14,659 bases of DNA, from assembly GCA_934647165.1 (NCBI GenBank), contig CAKUFA010000047.1, positions 1 through 14,659 on the forward strand, given 5' to 3'. Each line of letters opens with the position of its first letter. Within the stretch, counting starts at the first letter, position 1. The stretch comes from an uncultured Clostridia bacterium (GTDB taxonomy: Bacteria > Bacillota > Clostridia > Christensenellales > Aristaeellaceae). The notes beneath the pieces are model-generated. The model did not search any database and was not told where the DNA came from. It was given only the letters and a program-made list of their open reading frames with translations. The position numbers were made by a program, and so were the translations under genes. Of the stretch, positions 7,501-13,857 are shown in pieces.

Positions 7501-8018
7501 CGCTCTTTCTGGAGCAGCACGCGATGACCGGTGCAGAAAGCGGCACATTGCACCACAGGGTATTGTCCCTGATGGATTTGCGTGCGCTCAGAGATACGAC
7601 TTCCCTGCCAGAGACTGTGCAGAAGGAGCTGGACAGGATGGAAGCGCAGGGACTGCTTACCGCAGGTGAGCGCGCGATCATCCGCCCCAATCTGCTGCTG
7701 ATGTTCTACCGTAGCGAAATGGGACAAAGACAGCTGCACAGCCCGGAAGTGCGGCGAGAATGGCGGTTTAATTTACGGATGCGAGAACAGGGAGATACGT
7801 TGTTGCAGGGTGTGATTGACTGCGCTTTCCGTGAGGGAGAACATTGGGTATTGCTGGACTACAAAACGGATCATGTGCAGGACGAAGAAGCGTTTGCAGA
7901 GCGCTACAGGCTGCAATTGGCACTCTATCGGCAGGCTGTTGAACAAATTACCAATGAAGCGGTAGGAGAAACCTGGCTGTATGCCCTGCGGCTTGGAAAG
8001 GCCATCCGGCTGGACTGA
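4518..8018 (+). CDS. addA: ATP-dependent helicase/nuclease AddA
   Basis: Helicase-nuclease subunit of AddAB, the Firmicute equivalent of RecBCD, which resects double-strand breaks for RecA. UvrD-type helicase motifs run in order: Walker A SAAAGSGKT (22-30), TFTRAAAAEM, TIHSFC, Walker B VDECQD (382-387), GDVKQSIYRFRQ, NFRSR, TIHKSKGLEFP and YVAMTRARERL. A C-terminal RecB-family nuclease follows, with GTLHH, GVID (Asp1101), DYK (Asp1114, Lys1116) and the late QLALYRQ motif. At 1166 residues it is slightly shorter than B. subtilis AddA (about 1230). Its start is fixed by AAAGGAGGG before ATG. The usual partner addB is not adjacent, which is odd. The interdomain linker, about residues 880-915, contains a DnaA-box cluster at DNA level. 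Confidence 0.96.
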   Translation: MPNWTKEQLDAILARNHTILVSAAAGSGKTAVLVERIVMLLREGARLDRMMIVTFTRAAAAEMRQRLNVRLQQEVQRQPELMTRALDALENTEISTIHSFCQHLLREEFQAAGIDPLSTICEEQKRDTLFHEAYAQAFDELMDAADTQLQHLADATTPEMLESWIKQLHTFLTAIPHPFDWLEQHTSHLADEPFETQAWYHVIEKYAAQQAEGMGMILEKERTMLEEPYAVQERMEDYLEDLNEYRQFQAAEKEEEGKLYALLKGYSFKKMKTVRGLKEAEAAVQEWDKAYKKLRTEHKDLVKELLNLLAPDEERWRMELGQVQQETQALATLCRRTADLFQQSKREKNLLDFSDLEQMTVALLDDKDQRDKLQKRFDHIFVDECQDVSAVQDAIIQQLQGDNTCLFMVGDVKQSIYRFRQADPTLFLHRMRTFSDEEDAKERRIFLQKNFRSRGAVLEATNRVFRKVMRAEVTELDYLPEDELICGRMTENDPPVDIALVEMEKEKVRAGDQITAQAMEIAERICAMTHETFFDGEKERAYTFRDMVILLPAVSGVGEQVAQVLESRGVPVYFDGAANYFELPEIRAVTELLRVIDNDRQDLPLLAALKMSPFLFTDQELAEVRKTLLTKETYFYEAFLACAGEETAIGLRCRAVRDKLDEWRFLARTLPLTDFLWQLLRETGMLAISGALPEGELRQANLELMCQRAAEYEDGGGTSLNGFLQVIGEMRAAGDNRSAKVLGENENLVRIMTIHKSKGLEFPVVLVMGLDRAMHRAEGKSLRLHSHLGVCLPYIRPEFNIRRSTLLETAFDLRRKLDEKAERARLLYVAMTRARERLVLVMDGQEDAVWTLPESNYRVWNARCMADWVMQCVMDDKKEKAISTGYQQPANPWKIKHSTLKDPQAVENNQTFHNVQEWVSAVLSVPAGEKLGKEWLAGAQKEEAMPLKTSVSAVVRQRTLHDPMPIMEEEEDMAEKAGAEEITAPLTLSELPQRPLFLEQHAMTGAESGTLHHRVLSLMDLRALRDTTSLPETVQKELDRMEAQGLLTAGERAIIRPNLLLMFYRSEMGQRQLHSPEVRREWRFNLRMREQGDTLLQGVIDCAFREGEHWVLLDYKTDHVQDEEAFAERYRLQLALYRQAVEQITNEAVGETWLYALRLGKAIRLD
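7161..7257. repeat. DnaA-box cluster inside addA coding sequence
   Basis: Five DnaA-box-like 9-mers lie in 97 bases: ATTTCCACA (7161), TTATCAACA (7172), AGATCCACA (7220), TGTGGAAAA (7232, reverse) and CTTTCCACA (7249). TTATCAACA and CTTTCCACA also occur in the proposed oriC. The stretch encodes a low-complexity linker between the helicase and nuclease domains, where protein constraint is probably weak. Confidence 0.7.
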
Positions 8019-8104
8019 AGGCTGCGAAAAGAAAAGAGAAGCAACAGCTGCAATACGCTTTTTTCCTCCTTACGGGATAAAGAAAGGAAAGACAGTGAAA
8101 GGAG

Positions 8105-8120
8105 TGTTTCACGTGGAACA
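8105..8120. promoter_or_regulatory. parS: parS site 3, overlapping a start codon
   Basis: TGTTTCACGTGGAACA fits the parS consensus exactly when read on the minus strand (TGTTCCACGTGAAACA). It begins immediately after the ribosome site (AAAGGAG, 8098-8104) and includes the GTG start codon (8113) of the PHP phosphatase gene. Confidence 0.88.
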
Positions 8121-8922
8121 ACGAAACATGGACTATCATTTGCATACGCTGCATTCGCCGGATGCGGAACAGTCCGTAGATGAGCTTTGCCAAACGGCTC
8201 TTGCGCGCGGCGTGCAGGAAATCTGTCTCACGGAGCACATGGATCTGGGGCATCCCGATCCCATAAACGCGGTGCCGCCCCTGATGGACGCCTATCGCCA
8301 GGATGTGAGCGATGCGCGCAGGAGGTATCCGCAGCTGACGATCCGCATGGGGCTGGAAATTGGGGATATTCCGCAGACAAGGGAAGAGACGCGCCGATTT
8401 TTGCAGCACGAGGAATTGGATTTTCGGCTCCTCTCTCTCCATGTAGTGCATGGAACGGATTGCTGGAACCCAGCTTACTATGACGGCAAAACAAGAGACG
8501 AAGCGTACCGTGAGTATGTGGAGGTTCTTGCGGAGATGCTGGATGCATGGGAGGACTTTGACAGTGTGGCGCACATCGGCTATGTGGCTAAGTTTGCACC
8601 TTATGAAGGGGAGAAGAAAGCCCTGCGGTATGAAGACGCACCCGCAACATTCGACCACTTGCTGAAGCGGATCATCGCCTTGGATAAGTGTATTGAAATC
8701 AATACCTCCGGGTATAAAGCAACAGGAGAGATGTTTCCGCACCCAAGCATTGTAAGGCGGTATATAGCGCTGGGCGGCGAAGGGTTCACTTTCGGCAGCG
8801 ACAGCCATGATACGGCACGGGATTATGAAAAGATTGACCGGGCCAGGGATGAAGTGCGTGCGATGGGCGGAAAATACCAGGCATCCTTTTGCAAAAGAAA
8901 AAAAAGTTGTTTTGAGATTTGA
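8113..8922 (+). CDS. PHP-domain histidinol-phosphatase family protein (HisK/HisJ type)
   Basis: Metal-dependent phosphoesterase of the PHP family. The closest recognisable group hydrolyses histidinol phosphate in histidine synthesis. The N-terminal metal motif is DYHLHT (His9, His11), followed by LTEHMD, and a C-terminal GSDSHD supplies further metal ligands. Length 269 is normal for the family. I chose GTG 8113 because AAAGGAG lies 8 bases upstream; the next ATG (8128) would put that site 23 bases away, and a longer frame from 7981 overlaps addA and adds unrelated residues. No other histidine genes are nearby, so the substrate is not certain. It starts 94 bases after addA with no clear terminator between, so the two may be co-transcribed. 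Confidence 0.85.
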   Translation: MEQRNMDYHLHTLHSPDAEQSVDELCQTALARGVQEICLTEHMDLGHPDPINAVPPLMDAYRQDVSDARRRYPQLTIRMGLEIGDIPQTREETRRFLQHEELDFRLLSLHVVHGTDCWNPAYYDGKTRDEAYREYVEVLAEMLDAWEDFDSVAHIGYVAKFAPYEGEKKALRYEDAPATFDHLLKRIIALDKCIEINTSGYKATGEMFPHPSIVRRYIALGGEGFTFGSDSHDTARDYEKIDRARDEVRAMGGKYQASFCKRKKSCFEI

Positions 8923-8947
8923 CGAATCGCGGAAAAAGGTGTATAAT
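8919..8947 (+). promoter_or_regulatory. Strong sigma-A promoter before the phosphodiesterase gene
   Basis: TTGACG (8919-8924) and a perfect TATAAT (8942-8947) are separated by 17 bases. The -35 overlaps the stop codon of the upstream PHP gene. Transcription would start near 8954, giving a leader of about 165 nt. Confidence 0.88.
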
Positions 8948-8953
8948 GCCTCC

Positions 8954-9105
8954 GTTCATGAAAACAGTTTCATGAATGAGATGATAGAGAAGCTGCTCAT
9001 CCCGCCATTGCAGGCTGGCCTTTGCCCTTGCGCTGGTGCCGGTTAACAGGCTTCTCTATTGTCATTTTATGGATATTTAACGCCGTTAGGGCGCAGAATG
9101 GAGAA
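8954..9105 (+). ncRNA. Candidate structured 5' leader or small RNA
   Basis: Three hairpins can be drawn from the predicted transcription start. The first has 9-bp arms TTCATGAAA/TTTCATGAA around ACAG (8955-8976). The second is a long-range stem pairing 8980-8993 with 9050-9063: 14 pairs including two G-U, enclosing 56 bases in which CTGGC (9015) can pair with GCCGG (9038). The third is CGCC/GGCG (9081-9093). The region also encodes a 24-codon frame (8974-9048) without a ribosome site. It matches no riboswitch class I recognise. It could regulate the downstream phosphodiesterase gene. Confidence 0.4.
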
Positions 9106-9118
9106 AGGATGAAGTGCT

Positions 9119-10354
9119 ATGCGCAAGTGTGTGCTGATATCCCTGGATGCATTTTATGACGCGGATTTACCACGGCTGAAGGCGCATCCGTTCATGCGGC
9201 AGTTGCTTGAGCATGCGGCGGTGACGACGAGGGTGAAGACCGTTTTTCCGGCGCAGACGTATCCTGCCCATGTGACGCTGATAACCGGATGCGATCCTGC
9301 GGCGACGGGAATTGGACAGAACCAGCCCTTTCAGCCCAACGTGCCGGGAAAAATGCGCGCATGGTACTGGGAGGCAAAAAACATCCGCCGGCCAACACTG
9401 TTTGACGCTGTGAAGCAGGCGGGAGGTCGGTGCTCCTCCATCCTTTGGCCGGTGACAGGGAAAAATCCGTCCATCAAGTGGAATTTTCCTGAGGTGCTGG
9501 CACTGCCTGGAGAAAACCAGACGCTGAAAATGCTCAGCTATGGCAGCACCGGATGGATCTTGTGCACGGAAGTGCTGTATGGCAAAAAACGGGTGAGTAC
9601 CAGTGAACCGCATTTGAGCGATTATGCCACATTGCTTGCCTGTAAAACCATTCATCATCACAAGCCTGATTTTCTGGCCGTGCATCTTGTGGATCTGGAT
9701 GAAGCGCGCCATCGCTTCGGAACCCACAGTCCGGAAGCGCAAGCTGCCATTGACCGCCTGGCGGCTCGGGTGGAGACGATTGCAAGGGAAATGCAGCGCA
9801 CGCCGGGAATGGAGAATGCGTTGCTGGCACTGGTGAGCGATCATGGACAGGCGGATATCCATCGAACGGTCAACCTATCCCGCTTGCTGGAGGAGAACGG
9901 GTTGCAGGGCAGCTTTGGCGTGCAATCCTGCGGGATGAGCGCATATTTCTTTCCACTGACGGAAAAAGCGGATGCAGCAAGCCTTGCCGAATGCCTGCGG
10001 CAAAACGGAGAAGCTTACGGAATAGCCCACCTGTACACAAGGCAGGAGATGGATGGGATGCACTGTGTGCCGCAGGTGGCGCTGGCCGTGGAAGCCACCC
10101 CGGGGGTGGTGTTCAGCGATGCGCTGGATGAAAACAAGCGGCAAAAAGCAACCCATGGTTTTGGCCCGGGGCATCCGGCGGAAAACTGCCTGTTTGCAGT
10201 GGCAGGCCGAGGAATTGCGCCCACCGCGTTGCCGGAAATGCCTATGCGGGATGTGGCGCCTACGCTAGCTGCGCTGATGGGAATTGATTTGTCATCAGCT
10301 GACGGAACAGCTCACCCGGTGGTGGAAGAGAAAAAAGAAAGGCCGGCAATGTAA
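9119..10354 (+). CDS. Alkaline-phosphatase-superfamily phosphodiesterase (nucleotide pyrophosphatase type)
   Basis: Two-metal phosphodiesterase of the type I phosphodiesterase/nucleotide pyrophosphatase family. All expected ligands are visible: Asp10 in SLDAF, nucleophile Thr47 in PAQTYPAH, Asp194 (or Asp192) and His198 in HLVDLDEARH, Asp241-His242 in VSDHG, and His346 in THGFGPGH. The 411 residues end in the common RDVAPTLAALMGI module. No signal peptide or membrane segment is seen, so it is probably cytoplasmic, unlike many eukaryotic relatives. The natural substrate cannot be read from the sequence. The start is supported by AAAGGATG about 10 bases upstream. It has its own strong promoter and a long, structured-looking leader. 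Confidence 0.88.
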   Translation: MRKCVLISLDAFYDADLPRLKAHPFMRQLLEHAAVTTRVKTVFPAQTYPAHVTLITGCDPAATGIGQNQPFQPNVPGKMRAWYWEAKNIRRPTLFDAVKQAGGRCSSILWPVTGKNPSIKWNFPEVLALPGENQTLKMLSYGSTGWILCTEVLYGKKRVSTSEPHLSDYATLLACKTIHHHKPDFLAVHLVDLDEARHRFGTHSPEAQAAIDRLAARVETIAREMQRTPGMENALLALVSDHGQADIHRTVNLSRLLEENGLQGSFGVQSCGMSAYFFPLTEKADAASLAECLRQNGEAYGIAHLYTRQEMDGMHCVPQVALAVEATPGVVFSDALDENKRQKATHGFGPGHPAENCLFAVAGRGIAPTALPEMPMRDVAPTLAALMGIDLSSADGTAHPVVEEKKERPAM

Positions 10355-10435
10355 GAAAAAAGTGGGGATTCTGCGACGAAAAAAACGGAAAAATCCATGA
10401 AAAATGGAGATTCAACACTGAAAAGAACGAAAAAA

Positions 10436-10464
10436 TTGACAAAAAGGGTTTTTCATGGCATAAT
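10436..10464 (+). promoter_or_regulatory. Strong sigma-A promoter before the MBL-fold gene
   Basis: A perfect TTGACA (10436-10441) and CATAAT (10459-10464) are separated by 17 bases. Transcription is expected from about 10471, leaving 288 nt before the MBL start codon. Confidence 0.88.
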
Positions 10465-10507
10465 AGAGCACAGTGGCACTTGATGCTGTTCAGCGCTACC
10501 TCATGGG

Positions 10508-10774
10508 ATGCGCTTGATGATAGATCGGCCGGATGACCATTCGGCTCCGTTTTGCCAAAGATGCAGCCTGTGGGAAGCAGCGCTCTTTGGCGCTTATCAG
10601 GGAAAAGGGACGTTTGCAGGCAGGGCAGTCGGCGTGGTTCCTTTCCATGCAGAAAGGTTCAGGGGAAATTGGAATGCGGAAAGCACGGGGCGGCAGATAT
10701 GGCCGCACGGGCAGCCGCTGGTGTTTGCTCTGGCCCAAACGGAGGTGCTCTTTTTTTCATGGAAAAACAGTTGA
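10508..10774 (+). CDS. Possible small hypothetical protein upstream of the MBL-fold gene
   Basis: An 88-codon frame beginning MRLMIDRPDDHSAP and ending LAQTEVLFFSWKNS overlaps the MBL gene start by 16 bases, as in translationally coupled pairs. Amino-acid composition is protein-like, but I recognise no family. Against it: no ribosome site precedes ATG 10508 or 10517, and two other plus frames are also open here. The stretch also holds RNA hairpins: GCCGGAT/ATTCGGC (10528-10545) and GCCAAAGA/TCTTTGGC (10554-10591). It may therefore be an untranslated leader instead. Treat as undecided. Confidence 0.3.
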   Translation: MRLMIDRPDDHSAPFCQRCSLWEAALFGAYQGKGTFAGRAVGVVPFHAERFRGNWNAESTGRQIWPHGQPLVFALAQTEVLFFSWKNS

Positions 10775-11667
10775 TTGTGACCTACTACCATCATAGCGGG
10801 TTTTCCGTTGCATCAGGGGATATTCTTCTGGTGTTCGATTACTGGCTGGGAGAACACCAGGAGTTGCCGCAGGACAAGCAAATTACGCCGGAAACATTAA
10901 AGAAGTACAGCAAAACGTATGTATTCATCAGCCATGAACATCCTGATCACATGGATCCGGTTGTTTTTACCTGGCGGGAAGTTGCGGATGTGACCTACAT
11001 TGTCTCCGGTGACATGCCGGTGGGAACCCGCGGCCGCCGCATGAATGCGGGGGATACGCTGACGCTGTCCGACCGGTTGACGGTGCAGGCTTATCCGTCC
11101 ACCGATTTAGGCGTTTCATTCCTGGTGGAAGTGGATGGGTTCCGCGTTTTCCACGCAGGGGATCTCAATTTCTGGCACTGGCGGGATGAATCTACCGTGA
11201 AGGAAATTGAAGAAGCGGAAGAGGATTTCCACGCGGCGATGCGCCCGATTGAAGGGCAAAGCATTGATCTGGCGTTCTTTCCGGTAGACCCAAGACAAGG
11301 GCAAATGTATGATGCAGGCGCAAATTACTTCATTATGACGGTGAAGCCGAAGCTGTTGGTGCCCATGCATTTCTGGGGACGGGGAGATTTGGCGGCAGAA
11401 TATGCCCGGCGCAGTCGCAACCGTGACACAGAGGTGCTGGCGCTGACCCATTATGGTGAGCAGATGATCCTTGAAAGGGATGAACAAGGCACGCTGAGCG
11501 TTACACAGCTGGTGCCGGAACCGCCTGCAGTGTCCAAGGAGCCCGCAATGGTCATTCCGGTGGAGGAAGAACTTCCCCCGGATGAAATCCAAGTTAACCT
11601 GCGCGGTTATGATGAGCATGATCCTTTTAATGATACGGATCTTCCCGTGGATATTGATAAAGAGTGA
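10759..11667 (+). CDS. MBL-fold metal-dependent hydrolase
   Basis: Metallo-beta-lactamase-fold hydrolase, probably cytoplasmic and binding two metal ions. The signature HEHPDH (His59, His61, Asp63, His64) is followed by HAGD (His132, Asp135) and PMHFW (His204), in the usual order. The opening VTYYHHSGFSVASGDILLVFD resembles the UlaG-like branch, whose members act on diverse substrates, so no reaction is assigned. Length is 302 residues with an acidic C-terminal tail of about 50 residues beyond the fold. I chose ATG 10759, preceded by GGAGGT 12 bases upstream; the same frame stays open back to 10552 but that extension has no family resemblance. A strong terminator follows the stop. Confidence 0.87.
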   Translation: MEKQLIVTYYHHSGFSVASGDILLVFDYWLGEHQELPQDKQITPETLKKYSKTYVFISHEHPDHMDPVVFTWREVADVTYIVSGDMPVGTRGRRMNAGDTLTLSDRLTVQAYPSTDLGVSFLVEVDGFRVFHAGDLNFWHWRDESTVKEIEEAEEDFHAAMRPIEGQSIDLAFFPVDPRQGQMYDAGANYFIMTVKPKLLVPMHFWGRGDLAAEYARRSRNRDTEVLALTHYGEQMILERDEQGTLSVTQLVPEPPAVSKEPAMVIPVEEELPPDEIQVNLRGYDEHDPFNDTDLPVDIDKE

Positions 11668-11672
11668 GAAGA

Positions 11673-11710
11673 CTGCCGGCAGGAAGTGCGGACCTGCCGG
11701 CAGCTTTTTT
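11673..11710 (+). terminator. Rho-independent terminator after the MBL-fold gene
   Basis: Perfect 11-bp arms CTGCCGGCAGG (11673-11683) and CCTGCCGGCAG (11693-11703) with a 9-base loop are followed by C and six T's. Confidence 0.95.
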
Positions 11711-11736
11711 ATCCGATTTTCCGGAGGCAGTTGTCC

Positions 11737-11765
11737 TTGACAATTTCCGGCCTGTGCCTTAAGAT
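11737..11765 (+). promoter_or_regulatory. Promoter of the DUF1858 gene
   Basis: TTGACA (11737-11742) and TAAGAT (11760-11765) lie 17 bases apart, just after the preceding terminator. The -10 matches four of six consensus bases. Confidence 0.65.
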
Positions 11766-11787
11766 GAAACGGGAGATGATAAAAGTG

Positions 11788-11988
11788 ATGGTGGAAAACA
11801 CAACGACGATTGGTGAGGTGTTGGCGGCAGGACGCGGCACGGCGCGCATTTTCATGGAGTTTGGTATGCACTGCCTGTCATGCCCGCACTCGCAGGCGGA
11901 AACGATTGAGGAAGCCTGTGCGGTGCATGGCGCCAATGCAGATGAGCTGGTGCACCAACTGAATGAATGGTTTGCCGATAATGAATGA
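11788..11988 (+). CDS. DUF1858 (hybrid-cluster-associated disulfide) domain protein
   Basis: Small 66-residue protein that consists almost entirely of the DUF1858 domain: TIGEVLAAGRGTARIFMEFGMHCLSCP, then ETIEEACAVHG and ELVHQLNEW. The two cysteines of CLSC (29 and 32) suggest a redox disulfide; relatives often occur next to hybrid-cluster proteins or other nitrosative and oxidative stress proteins in anaerobes. The exact role is unknown. ATG 11788 begins just before the domain and has GGGAG about 12 bases upstream; GTG 11785 would give a better spacing of 9 and adds one residue. The frame extends further upstream through the promoter and terminator, so longer starts are unlikely. Confidence 0.85.
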   Translation: MVENTTTIGEVLAAGRGTARIFMEFGMHCLSCPHSQAETIEEACAVHGANADELVHQLNEWFADNE

Positions 11989-11993
11989 CGCGC

Positions 11994-12029
11994 ACATCCC
12001 TGCCATGGCTCATGGAAGGGATGTTTTTT
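11994..12029 (+). terminator. Rho-independent terminator after the DUF1858 gene
   Basis: ACATCCCT (11994-12001) pairs with AGGGATGT (12017-12024), with an inner CCATG/CATGG helix and a three-base loop. Six T's follow from 12024. Confidence 0.85.
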
Positions 12030-12101
12030 GCATAAAAAGGTGGCAAAAGAGGAAGAAAGCGCCCGTGCAGACGCAGTGTCCGTGCAAATTCATCACCAAG
12101 G

Positions 12102-12215
12102 CCTGTGGAAAACCTGTTGAAAGTGTGGAAAACTCCAGCAAAAGCAGGAAAAGTTCAGCAAACTGTGGAAAAGTCAGTGGAGAAGTGTGGATGAAGCGAG
12201 AACATAAGTGGAAAA
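12102..12215 (-). repeat. DnaA-box array with about 20-bp period
   Basis: Box-like 9-mers in one orientation begin at 12104 (TGTGGAAAA), 12124 (TGTGGAAAA), 12144 (GCAGGAAAA, weak), 12164 (TGTGGAAAA), 12186 (TGTGGATGA) and 12207 (AGTGGAAAA). The steps are 20, 20, 20, 22 and 21 bases. An extra TGTTGAAAG sits at 12115, the same relative position as TGTTGATAA in oriC. The array fills the space between the DUF1858 terminator and the ribosome site of the ferritin-like gene, so it may also affect that operon's expression. No clear promoter is visible in the gap. Confidence 0.75.
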
Positions 12216-12238
12216 GCATGTGAAAAGGAGGAAGAGAC

Positions 12239-12712
12239 ATGGTAGTGAGGGATGAAAAACAGGCCCTGGACGTGGCAGTGGAAATGGAAAAACGCGCAAT
12301 CCGCACTTATGAGCGGGCGTTGATGCTGGCCAATCGTCCAGAAGTGATAGCGGGCATCAAAGCAATCCTTGAGGATGAACGGCAGCATTTATGCCGCTTT
12401 AGCGCCATGCGGGGAGAAGAAGAGAACGCACCGGCGGAAGAAGCGGTGCTGACGGATGCATTGGCGGCGGAAGCGCTATTTACGGGAGGCGTGTCGGAAA
12501 TGACCCGGGCCAGGGCAATGACAACCCTCTGCGGATTATATACCTATGCGGCCGAATCGGAAGCGGATGCGGTGGAAACCTATACGGCTTTTGCGGAAAA
12601 AAGCGCGACAGGCGAAGTGAAAGCCGCATTCCTGGCGATTGCGAAGGAAGAACAAACCCATCTGGACGCACTCCGCAAAGAACTTGCAGCGATGGAGGAA
12701 AAGGCGCAATGA
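12239..12712 (+). CDS. Ferritin-like diiron protein (rubrerythrin-type four-helix bundle)
   Basis: A 157-residue four-helix protein with duplicated diiron ligand patterns: Glu17 in EMEKRAIRTYE, EDERQH (Glu47, His50), ESEADAVETY (about 106-115) and EEQTH (Glu138, His141). The spacing fits the rubrerythrin/ferritin-like family, which reduces peroxide or stores iron in anaerobes. No rubredoxin-type CxxC domain is present, so it is not a full rubrerythrin and its electron donor is unknown. AAAGGAGG 8 bases before the ATG fixes the start. It overlaps the glycerate kinase gene at ATGA, so the two are translationally coupled. The DnaA-box array lies directly upstream. Confidence 0.85.
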   Translation: MVVRDEKQALDVAVEMEKRAIRTYERALMLANRPEVIAGIKAILEDERQHLCRFSAMRGEEENAPAEEAVLTDALAAEALFTGGVSEMTRARAMTTLCGLYTYAAESEADAVETYTAFAEKSATGEVKAAFLAIAKEEQTHLDALRKELAAMEEKAQ

Positions 12713-13851
12713 GGTTGCTCTTCGTGCCGGATTCATTCAAGGGGTCGTTATCCAGCACGGTGATGTGTCAGATACTGGAAGAAGAAGCACATCGCGTTTT
12801 TCCACAAGCGGAGTGCATCTCCATTCCCATGGCTGACGGAGGAGAGGGCACCGTGGAGGCCATGGTATCAGCGTGCGGTGGAGAAATAGGCATGCTGCCG
12901 GTGGTCGGCCCTGACGGCCGCGCTGTGCAGGCGGCTTATGGCGTGATTGCAGATGAAGACGACGATGCCGCAGTGGTGGAAATGGCGCAGGCGTCCGGCC
13001 TTCCGCTGATGGCAAAGCCCGACCCAATGACGGCAACTTCCTTTGGCACGGGCATGCTGTTGCGCCACTGCCTGGAGGCTGGATACCATCGAATTTATGT
13101 GGGCATCGGCGGAAGTGCAACCAATGATGGCGGAATGGGAATGCTGACTGCGCTGGGGGCGCGTTTTCTGGATGCGCAGGGACGTGACCTGACCGGCAGC
13201 GGAGCAGAATTGATGCAGGTTCACACAGTCGATTTGAGTGAGTTGATGCCGGAGGCCATTCATGCGGATATTCGTGTGATGGCGGATGTGAACAACCCTC
13301 TCCTGGGGGAAAACGGCGCAACCATGGTATATGGCCCGCAAAAGGGTGCAACACCGGAGCAGATCTTTCATTTGGAAGCAGGCATGGCGCATTATGCCGA
13401 TGTGCTGGAACAAGCGATCGGCCGCAGCATTCGCAATTTACCCGGGGCAGGAGCGGCAGGCGGCATGGGCGCGGCGCTATGCGGCGTGCTTCATGGCTCC
13501 ATAACACCAGGGATGGATGTGATGCTTGCAGTATCGCATTTGCGTGAACGGCTGCCGGGCACATCACTGGTGATTACCGGTGAAGGTTGCCTTGACAAAC
13601 AGTCCATCTGCTATGGAAAGATTTGCGGGGTGATTGCCGGACTTTGTGCAGATGCGCATGTGCCTGTGCTGGCTATTGTGGGCGGTATGGGCGAGGGCAG
13701 CGAGGATTTTGCGCGGCTTGGCCTCACCAGCGTAATGCCTATCACACCGGGCCCCATGTCGCTTGCGGAAGCCATAACTGCAGCGCAGGCCCTTTATGCG
13801 GATGCCGCGGCGCGCGCGTTTCGTATGCTTCAAATGGGAACAAGACTGTAA
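12709..13851 (+). CDS. Glycerate kinase (GK-I family)
   Basis: Phosphorylates D-glycerate with ATP (2-kinase in the GarK/GlxK family) and feeds glycerate into glycolysis. The 380 residues match the family length. Diagnostic segments are VPDSFKGSLSS (6-16), PMADGGEGT, GIGGSATNDGG (132-142), ADVNNPLLGENGA, GAGAAGGMGAAL and ITGEGCLDKQS. The start ATG overlaps the stop of the ferritin-like gene. Coupling of a diiron protein with glycerate kinase has no obvious metabolic logic; shared expression is inferred from the overlap. No glyoxylate or tartronate pathway genes are nearby. A single TTTTCCACA occurs within the gene at 12798. Confidence 0.94.
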   Translation: MRLLFVPDSFKGSLSSTVMCQILEEEAHRVFPQAECISIPMADGGEGTVEAMVSACGGEIGMLPVVGPDGRAVQAAYGVIADEDDDAAVVEMAQASGLPLMAKPDPMTATSFGTGMLLRHCLEAGYHRIYVGIGGSATNDGGMGMLTALGARFLDAQGRDLTGSGAELMQVHTVDLSELMPEAIHADIRVMADVNNPLLGENGATMVYGPQKGATPEQIFHLEAGMAHYADVLEQAIGRSIRNLPGAGAAGGMGAALCGVLHGSITPGMDVMLAVSHLRERLPGTSLVITGEGCLDKQSICYGKICGVIAGLCADAHVPVLAIVGGMGEGSEDFARLGLTSVMPITPGPMSLAEAITAAQALYADAAARAFRMLQMGTRL

Positions 13852-13857
13852 AAGAAA

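Noticed and set aside
7981..8112. Longer N-terminus for the PHP phosphatase
   Set aside because: It overlaps addA, does not resemble the family, and a good ribosome site stands 8 bases before GTG 8113.
10466..10757. SRP RNA, RNase P RNA, 6S or tmRNA in the long leader
   Set aside because: I looked for the conserved cores (such as the SRP GGAAGCAGC loop or the RNase P GAGGAAAGTCC segment) and found none.
10552..10758. 69-residue N-terminal extension of the MBL-fold protein
   Set aside because: Composition is unlike the domain, no ribosome site precedes it, and GGAGGT precedes ATG 10759.
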